From Silene latifolia (taxonomy: Eukaryota; Streptophyta; Magnoliopsida; Caryophyllales; Caryophyllaceae), in NCBI RefSeq assembly GCF_048544455.1, contig NC_133536.1:24926152-24990151 (forward strand): a stretch of 64,000 nt of DNA, in the 5' to 3' direction. The translations under genes were made by a program, and so were the position numbers. The notes beneath the pieces were generated by a model. The model was not told the DNA's origin. It saw nothing but the letters and a program-made list of their open reading frames with translations, and did no database searches. Numbering within the stretch: position 1 is the first letter of the stretch; every line of letters begins with the position of its first letter. Below, piece after piece: positions 57,077 to 64,000 of the stretch.

Positions 57077-58389
57077 TGTAACACCCCCTCATACCAAGGT
57101 ACCTTACCAAGGACTACCCTAGCATGAAAGGCTGTTACCATCTCGGTTTCCCGAGGTTAGTATATCAAAGTTACAATTTCCAAACAACATTTATCAAAGT
57201 ATATAAAGTTAAGAAATACATTATCTCAGACCAACTCAAAATAAACGTACGAGGTCTCAATACAAATGAAATCCAAGACATCTAAACTCATAACAACGGA
57301 AGCTAGACTTGACGTGGTGACTCCCCCTGACTGTCCCATAGCTAAACATCTGCATTACCTGTCACAATCTGCTCACCATCCCCGAATGGATCACCGCAGG
57401 TTTTACAAAACAACAACACGGGGTCGATTACTCAATCAATATAAGACAACAACAATACAACCAGTCATCGATCTCACACAAGAACCGACTACACACCGAA
57501 GTGTGTAGCCCCGCAGATTACCCATCGCAACAGGTAATCCTCGCGCCATGGGTGACCGCACCCATCCCCACCTAGTCCAGCTCATCAACGAGCGACTAAC
57601 AATCCCCGTCCCTTAATGTGCACATCCCCTCCCGTGGCGGGTTCCACGGAGGGCGAACTAGGGTGTGAAGCCACTCCCGCAAGTGACTCCACCACAATCA
57701 CAATCACATGACATCACAGCCATCTCAATCCGCTCATACCAACATCGTCACAACAATCTCCATACTCCGATGATCAGCAGATAACAACAATTACAACAAG
57801 CACAATCTCAAATCAATTGACAAGAACCGAGTAGGAAACCCTACCTTAGCAATCCGCTTACGCTGCAATCAACCATACGAATGCATAACGAATATCACAT
57901 TGTCATCTACAACAATAATCACATAATACAATTACACTTTGCACAATCCCATTTTCCCCAATTCCATATATACAGTAACCCCAAAAGAACACAATTGACA
58001 AGGGGATGAAACTTACCAACAGTAGAATAAGAAACTACACGCAAGGATCACGACGATTTGCACACACAACGAGATTAGAGGATGATTAGGGAGTGATTGG
58101 GGAGAGATCGTAGAAATGATAAGGCTTTCCAATGATATTAGAAACTGACGCGGAAATATAAAATACCCTAAACATTCCCTAATCAAACCGTCGAAATAAC
58201 ACTCCGCCAAACCGGACACTCGGTCGAGTAAGTGTATACTCGGCCGAGTGTCCCATACTCGGTCGAGTGTTCACTTTACTCGGCCGAGTGTTCCTCGGCA
58301 GAACCAAAACAACACACATCCTCAGCACTACTCGGCCGAGTAGGCTCTACTCGGTCGAGTAGTCACCAAGGAAAATCCGTAGTGTTACA
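57077..58389 (-). mobile_element. Insertion D: solo LTR
   Basis: 1313 bp with TG...CA ends, flanked by GGAGT (57072-57076 and 58390-58394). It has no internal region, so it is a solo LTR left by LTR-LTR recombination. It resembles the LTR of insertion A in layout and in shared stretches. By that comparison its orientation is minus. Its first 180 bp (minus) carry the CTCGGYCGAG cluster. Confidence 0.93.
58212..58368. repeat. CTCGGYCGAG palindrome cluster (solo LTR D)
   Basis: Six copies of ACTCGG(T/C)CGAGT, mostly alternating between the GGTC and GGCC centres. It sits in the same LTR-proximal place as the CTCGATCGAG sites of LTR A and looks like a centre-shifted variant of that motif. Confidence 0.9.
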
Positions 58390-58601
58390 GGAGTAGTCTA
58401 GCGTTAGTTTTAGAGGATATTTTATCACTTTGTAATTCCTTTGTTTCTGTTCGTTGGGCGTATACTAGCCGTGCAAACAATAGTGTCGCTCATGCTTTAG
58501 CTCATTCTTTACCTTTTGTAGCCAGTAAAGTAATTTGGTCGGATAGTTTACTGCTGACCGCGAACAATGTTGTTTCTTTTGATTCATTATCTATGCAGTA
58601 A
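58390..58601 (+). pseudogene. LINE ORF2, part 4: RNase H end
   Basis: Resumes in frame after insertion D (SLALVLEDILSL) and contains the last RNase H motif (RANNSVAHALAHS). It ends at TAA 58599-58601. Confidence 0.88.
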
Positions 58602-58637
58602 AGCCTTCGGGCTTTCCTTCTCAAAAAAATAAAAAAA
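58602..58637 (+). other. LINE 3' UTR and A-rich tail
   Basis: GCCTTCGGGCTTTCC (a small inverted repeat often seen at plant L1 3' ends), then AAAAAAATAAAAAAAA, then the second copy of the target duplication (58638-58653). Confidence 0.9.
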
Positions 58638-58653
58638 ATAAACTGTTACTAAT

Positions 58654-58793
58654 CCGAAATTAACCCGACCCACTTAAAGCGTTTGCCCGTCTACTTACAA
58701 ATTAGCACGGAGAAAATCTGACAAGATAAAAACGGTAAACAGAGATAATCGGCCCGCTTCACCATAGTGTATACTCCATAGCAACTGTCTCCA
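58654..58793 (+). promoter_or_regulatory. Remaining proximal upstream region of the RsmE-type gene
   Basis: Only these 140 bp (157 with the duplication) separate the LINE from the ATG. They contain GACCCAC (58667 area) and CGGCCCGC (58750 area), words like the GGCCCA/TGGGC site II boxes common before plant genes for organelle and translation proteins. No firm TATA box is seen. The promoter assignment is inference from position. Confidence 0.45.
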
Positions 58794-61700
58794 ATGGTGA
58801 TTGCTCTAAATAAAATGACGAATATGCCAAGTTTTATAGCTCGGCAGCCATGGCTGAAACTCAAAACTACCATTAATGTAGTCCGAGCATTCTCCACCGA
58901 TTACTCCAACCAGTCTCGCGGTGGTCTCCCTCGTTTCTTCTCCCCAACCCTTCCTTCTTCAAAGGTACTCTCTTCCCCTCCTATTTCGCTTAATTTCTTT
59001 GGCTTCAAGTTTTCTCATTTCCGGGTGCGCTGTTATTGGGTCATTTCAATAATTGAACTTTACTTGAAATTTCCATTTTTTTCTATTTTATTTTATTTCA
59101 TTAGTAATTCGGCCCGCTGAAAACTTTTAACTATGAATTTAGTGAATGGTTTAAAATACTGCGTTTCTTGTAATTGTTTATGTTCCCTTTATAAGTTGTA
59201 GAGATCTTATTGCGTGCACTTGCTCATGAATCCAGGGTGGTGTAGTACGAGTTCAAGGAGATGAGTTTTGGCATATGATTAAAGTTCTCAGGTTGAAAGT
59301 GAATGATAGGTAACTATATATTTTACTGATCAATAAGTGTTTTTGTTTGCTGTGTTTCCTTAATGCAATCATGCCCGAGAACATGAGGAGGAATTTTTTT
59401 AGTTGGCCTTAGTATTGTCTATTCTTCAATGTGGAGATCTTTTTACTCTACATCAATTCGGTGCGTGTAGGTTAGTTCTTGCCAAGTCCTATGTTAGACA
59501 TGGATCCGTTGATGTGTTCATGCAAAATTGCCAAGTGTGATATTTGGACGGGTGCTTCTCTGACTTTATGCATTGAGATAAAGATTTGGATGGTGCGTCT
59601 TTGCTGAATACATGAACATAATTTGAAATTCAATGATCAATCTTTCATTAGTCAATATCCTCATCAAGTATATTGTTTCACGGGGCCAATTTTCCTACGT
59701 TTTAATGTGATACAGTCTTGTCTCTAACTACATCTAATCAGCAAATGCTTACTAAAATATAATGCAAGGATAGAACTTTTCAATGGAAAAGGGTGTTTGG
59801 TGGAGGGTTCCATAGAGAAGGTTGATCGAACAGGGCTTGATTTTGTTGCGATTAGAGATTCCGTGGTAGTACATCCTCATGAACCACAATGGGATGTATT
59901 TGCAGCTCTTGGTAAGTTTGAAAATTAATATGTTGACTTCTACACTTTTTTCTTTTTTGTTTTTGGTCATGCATGCTCAAATGGAGTATTGCAGGTACAC
60001 TGAAAGGCGGTAGAGCTGACTGGCTTGTCGAGAAGTGCACCGTATGTTTTTGGCAGCTATGTTTCCATCTTTCATTTAAGGCAGGATGTGACTAGTACTT
60101 TATTTTATGGAAGTTTGCTTCTATCATTTCCTGATAGTCTGATACGGTTTTGATGTTCGTCACTTTTTAGGAGCTAGGAGCTAGTAGTATAACCCCACTT
60201 TTGACAGAACGTTCTGCTTTGATATCAGAAAACCGGGTTGATAGGTTACAACGAGTAATACTAGCTGCAACTAAACAATGTAAGCTACATGTTAATCCGT
60301 ATAATTATATTATTGACAATGTTTTTTTTTTTTTTTTTTTTCTTTTCTTTCAGTATGTACCTAGTTTCAAACTCATTGAGATATAATTTCTCTTAGACTG
60401 GAAAATAACTTCTGGTACATGCCATTTCAGGTCAACGGTTGCATGAAATGACTTTAAATCCTCCTATGCAAATTAGCAGCATTGTACCTATGGTGAGTTG
60501 TTAATTACAAACTTTATTGAAACAGACAAAAATCGTTGCCTGATAAACACGCAGTTATGCACTATAACTCTATAAGCACCAATTGCTTTGTTTTACGCAT
60601 CACTTGTTAACCTGGGCTGTCTAATTTGATACGAATATGTAAGATGCGATATGCATGTGATAGAGTATGTGATACATTTATATCATACGTCTTGGTACAA
60701 ATACACGTGAACTAGTCTGTGATTCACTAGGCGCGGAGCAAGAGTATATCACATCATATGGACTCAAATGTGTCTATACTTTCATTACATGCCATTTGCT
60801 CCTCAAGAACCCCTCTAGCAATTTCCAGATGATTTTGTTACTTATATCACAACTTTGCGCTCAAATTTTCAGTGATTTCATCATGGTGACATGGGAAGGT
60901 GTCTAAGGCATGAATTATAACCTTTTAGGTTGATATTCTTGGACCATCTTGACTTGAGTGACTTTGTAAGTTAAGGTTATCAACACCAACTCATAGACAA
61001 CTTAGGATTACTTCTATGCCACATGTGTGCCTTGTATAACTGTGGGGTGCAATGTCAAAATTTGCTGTATGCACCATTTTGTTGTTTAATATTGGAACAA
61101 TTATCGTGACCACAGCCAACGTGTTCTTAGGATGCTTGCTGGAAATTTTGAATATCGAAACTATGCCCCCATGAAGCCGCCCTTGTCGTATATTATAACA
61201 TTCAGATTTGACCTTCCAGGCTACCCCATGCCACCAACTCATAGACATCCACGGCAACGCATGTGTCACTTGGGTGCGTAGTTTAGCCTTCATGCAATGT
61301 TTCGACTCATCGTGGTCTTGACAGGTGGGATATTGAAAATAGCGTGATGCACTACTTTCCGATTTGAGAATGGATTAATTGTCATCATCAAATCCAATGT
61401 CCACCCCTAAGATGCAACACAAATTTGGTGGACCGAGACCACAATTAGCAACCGTGTCAAAATGAGTTAGAGGTTGTTAACACCCTGTCATAGACATCTT
61501 AGGATCACCACGACTCTATTTTGAGACCCTCTTTTGCTGATAAGACCTAGTTGAATGGTTTTTTAGTGTTCCACTAAAGTTTCTAAACTCTTCTTTAGAA
61601 ATAGAATTGTGTAATATAGAGTATGAGATAAGCTGGAAAATGCACTTCTGGCTTTTTGGTATGAATATTGAGCAATTTAGTTCAGTTTACTCAGGGCTTT

Positions 61701-62908
61701 GGTACGTCACTGTCTCACTAAATGCCTGCAAGACCACTCTTAGATATGACTGATAATTTCCTCTAAAAGGACTTGTCATCTGTTTGACACAGCTGTGTCT
61801 TTGGAGCTAGGGCTAATATCAATGTGGATTTTGAGAAACTTTTCTGTTTTCCTTTATTTTTGGTGCTTGGGAATGCTTTTGTGTTTTAGTTACTCCGTCA
61901 ATGCAATAAATTTGGATTTTTGGTCCTCATTTAATTCCCCTCAAAAATAGTGCATGCTTGAACCAATACTCCACCTTGGTTTGATTCACGTATCTTGTAT
62001 TGTGTTATCAGGTTGCTCGATCAAAGTTGTCTTTTGTTGCTACGGCAGAAGGCACACCTATATTCAGTACTCTCGAATCATCTAATATAGAAGCTAAAGG
62101 CTCTCTCATAATTGGGCCAGAAGGAGGTTAGCTTACTTCCCTTTGCTGTACTATTTCATCATGCCAAGTTAATATATTCATGTTGCTAGTTTCCGACTAT
62201 ATGTAATTAAGCTAGTTGAAAGACGCAAGTAAGCCGGTTGTTTGTTGACTCTATCAAGAAGGCGTAACATGTAGAAGAATGATTTGTGAATGTTTCATGT
62301 GTAACCGAGGTCCCTATGCAAAGGCACCAAATTCATTACCCAAATAATATAATAAGAACATCATATATTGACAGTCAAATACAAGACTTGCGCTTCTATG
62401 GTAGATGATGATGCTGAGAGCCGATACTCATCTTTGTTGGAAGTTGTCTTCTTTTTGACACTGTAATGTAGGATGAAGTCCATTCATGCATCAATAGAGA
62501 ACATGTTTGTTCTACACAAGTCTCGTGATCAACTCAGCTGGTTCCATTTTGTTTTGGAAGAAGGGAAAAGTGGACTCGCTGAGCGGTTCCATTTTGTTTT
62601 GGAAGAAGGGAAAAGTGGACTTGCTGAGCGGTTTTGATACTAACCAGTTTCAGATCCGAGTCTGTGTACCACAGCCACTCAAGATTTGTGCTTTTAGAAA
62701 CAATATTTAAGCAGTTGCATTTGTAACTTCATCTTACTATTTCTCATCAGAATATTTATTGTTTTCAGACTTCACTGAGGAAGAATTAAAAATGATCACA
62801 GAAGCCGGGGCTACTGCAGTTGGGCTTGGGCCACATCGCCTGAGAGTCGAAACGGCTACAATAGCACTCTTAGCTACACTCATCATGTGGTCTGATTCTC
62901 AACAGTGA
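58794..62908 (+). CDS. RsmE: RsmE-type 16S rRNA (uracil-N3)-methyltransferase, organellar
   Basis: SPOUT-class enzyme. Bacterial RsmE transfers a methyl group from S-adenosylmethionine to N3 of U1498 in small-subunit rRNA; a plant copy with a presequence would act in plastid or mitochondrial ribosomes. Exons: 58794-58964, 59236-59309, 59769-59911, 59995-60041, 60171-60279, 60431-60492, 62012-62126, 62769-62908. All introns are GT-AG and the total is 861 nt, 286 residues plus stop, against about 240 in bacteria. Residues 1-50 look like a presequence (Arg/Lys, no acid before residue 40, VVRAFSTDY). The PUA-like part follows (GGVVRVQGDEFWHM, ELFNGKG). The knot motifs are IIGPEGDFTEEEL (235-247) and GLGPHRLRVETATIALL (259-275). 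An alternative ATG lies at 58815. The gene looks intact; it is the only clear host gene here. Confidence 0.93.
60493..62011 (+). other. Intron 6 of the RsmE-type gene, long
   Basis: 1519 bp, the longest intron. It has no coding content. Three similar stretches (CATAGACAACTTAGGATTAC near 60992, CATAGACATCCACGG near 61242, CATAGACATCTTAGGATCAC near 61491) suggest an old repeat insertion with internal repetition, without definable ends. Confidence 0.6.
62540..62629 (+). repeat. 45-bp tandem duplication in intron 7
   Basis: Two adjacent 45-base copies starting GGTTCCATTTTGTTTTGG, differing at one C/T position. The frame length is a multiple of three, but the site lies within intron 7 (62127-62768). 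Confidence 0.93.
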
Positions 62909-63183
62909 GTTTTCTATACTTCTCAACTCCGAAAAAGTCGTCGGCAGAATCAGTGTCTCAAAGTTCGTCTCATCGTACCCCATTGTTTAGATTATACTAG
63001 CCTGATTTTAAAGTTGCTCGTATGTTAGTACAACTGCTATTAGTTTGGTTCATTGTTTAACATATCCATAATTTAATAAATTATGAGACAGAAATTCGTA
63101 CATTTAAGTTTTAACCACGATTGCAATGTGACATAAAGATCATGTATCCTATTTCATTCCATGTTAATGTCTCTTAAGAATAG
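62909..63183 (+). other. 3' flank of the RsmE-type gene
   Basis: Non-coding. It likely contains the 3' UTR; an AATAAA word at about 63076 is a possible polyadenylation signal. Confidence 0.5.
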
Positions 63184-63358
63184 GTCTCACTTGTATATCC
63201 GTCACAAGCTTGTGACGGATCAAATATCTCCCACATAGGAAGATAAGACAAAAAGTAGAATGCATAGAGAATCACAAATGACTTGTCTTTATCCTCCATG
63301 TGGGTTTTATTTGACCTGTCACAAGCTTGTGACGGATATCGGCCGTCACAAATGAGAA
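63184..63358. mobile_element. Palindromic MITE-like element
   Basis: About 175 bp with inverted ends (GGTCTCACTTGTA... and the reverse complement of ...CACAAATGAGAATT). Near each end is a palindrome centred on ACAAGCTTGT; the left one (63198-63219) is perfect over 22 bases. No protein is encoded. Superfamily uncertain; no target duplication identified. Confidence 0.65.
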
Positions 63359-63575
63359 TTTGTGAAGAAATATTAATTGTCAAATCACTCAAGTTAGCTT
63401 GGTTTGTTAAAATTAGTTGAAAAGGTAGTTGAAATCTGAAAACTTAGTTCAATTAGGAGCTGATAAAGTAGTTGATTGTATTAAAAGAAAGTTTGGTAAA
63501 ATAGCTGAAAAGCTACTTTGGTTAAATAAGTTGGCTTATTTTTCACATGCTACTTTACTACTTTAGGTAGCGACT
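63359..63575. other. Spacer with AGTAGTTGAAAA-type words
   Basis: AT-rich, with repeated TAGTTGAAA/AGCTGA/AAGCTACTTT words that look like another small degenerate MITE, but ends cannot be fixed. Confidence 0.4.
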
Positions 63576-64000
63576 TAGGGCTGTTAATGAGACGAGACAG
63601 CTCGCGAGCAATTCGAGCTCGACTCAGTCAAAGCTCGGTCAAAGCTCAGCTTGTGAGCTCGGCTCGGGCTCGGCTCGAGAGCTTAACGAGTCAAGCCGAG
63701 CTAACGTTGGCTCGGCTCGAACTTGTATAATTAGATAAGATATTTCTCATATTTTATAAAAATATTTTGTCATGATTATATATTTGTATCACACATATAA
63801 AAAATGTCTTATTTATTTTCCAATATTTGTATATAAAACTTTTGAGCCTTGTTAATAAAAATATCGAGAGAAAAAACATGAAAATTCAACAATTATATAT
63901 AGGCTCCAGTTGAGCTCGAGTTAAAGCTCGTAAGCTTGATAAACGAGCACAATTTTTTCAAGCTCGGATAGGCTCGAGATCGGCTCGTGCTCGAGTTTTA
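63576..64000. mobile_element. hAT-like non-autonomous element, cut by window end
   Basis: Begins TAGGGCTGTTAATGAG and is rich in AGCTCG/GGCTCGA words in both orientations (63600-63725), with the mirrored series starting again at 63905. GGGCTGTTAATGAGCC-type starts are common in plant hAT MITEs. The right end lies outside the window. Confidence 0.5.

Larger units (their letters stand above)
17298..58637 (+). mobile_element. L1-type LINE, full-length, split into four pieces
   Basis: The pieces are 17298-20820, 24580-24974, 55541-57076 and 58395-58637, about 5.7 kb in all, a normal length for plant L1. The order is 5' UTR, ORF1 (DUF4283, zinc knuckle), ORF2 (endonuclease, reverse transcriptase, zf-RVT, RNase H), 3' UTR and A-rich tail. 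Each interruption is an LTR insertion with its own 5-bp duplication, and the LINE reading resumes at the exact base on the far side. The copy has at least two nonsense codons and two frameshifts of its own and is inactive. Confidence 0.95.

Noticed and set aside
61000..61293. Minus-strand open frame in intron 6
   Set aside because: It lies inside an intron of an intact gene, lacks a domain, and overlaps degenerate repeat sequence.

Overview
The window is plant nuclear DNA. It holds one recognisable host gene, surrounded by transposable elements inserted inside one another. The host gene (58794-62908, + strand) is an eight-exon gene for an RsmE-type 16S rRNA (uracil-N3) methyltransferase with an organelle-type presequence. 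Plant-type splice sites, chloroplast/mitochondrial targeting, Copia, Tat, Athila, CACTA and Stowaway elements all fit a dicot. Related TE-borne domains (DUF7745, plant mobile domain) and the CTCGATCGAG-rich LTRs make me suspect Caryophyllales, but I cannot prove the order or species from sequence alone.

Layout. 1-1408: flank with old LTR remnants. 1409-16312: a CACTA (En/Spm) DNA transposon with 28-bp terminal inverted repeats and GCGAC-rich subterminal repeats. It contains a broken TNP2 transposase, a broken Transposase_24 (TNPA-like) gene and a 5'-truncated LINE. A Stowaway MITE lies in its last intron, and a Copia LTR retrotransposon (6229-15008, target duplication AACTT) lies inside that MITE. 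16313-17297: plain flank. 17298-58637: the remains of one L1-type LINE about 5.7 kb long, stretched over 41 kb by later insertions. Its 16-bp target duplication (17282-17297 and 58638-58653) is still readable.

Inside the LINE there are three direct LTR insertions, all antisense to it. A (20821-24574, duplication CAGTG) is a chromovirus-like Gypsy with an internal deletion. B (24975-55535, duplication GAGGT) is an Athila-like element with gag, protease and an ATHILA-ORF1-like protein but no reverse transcriptase or integrase. D (57077-58389, duplication GGAGT) is a solo LTR related to that of A. Inside the gag of B sits C (33300-52744, duplication CATAA), a 19.4-kb Tat-lineage Gypsy with gag-protease, reverse transcriptase, two RNase H regions and integrase on +. 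C also carries two decayed, intron-containing genes on -: DUF7745 and a plant mobile domain (PMD) protein. 58638-64000: the host gene, then a palindromic MITE and the start of a CTCGAGCC-rich hAT-like element cut by the window end.

Most interesting are two families of short palindromic motifs that the elements' genes do not explain. First, dense clusters of (A)CTCGATCGAG(T): about 37 copies of TCGATCGA, where about one is expected by chance. They occur in the Copia leader, the Athila-like LTRs, interior and gag, and the LTRs of A; a CTCGGYCGAG variant is in D. Second, a roughly 62-bp unit built from CGCAGCA...TGCTGCGCCTCTTCC occurs at three places in each LTR of C and again upstream of both antisense genes. 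The two LTRs of C differ much more inside two of these units than elsewhere. The host gene keeps only about 157 bp between its ATG and the LINE, so the block has displaced whatever promoter lay further upstream.
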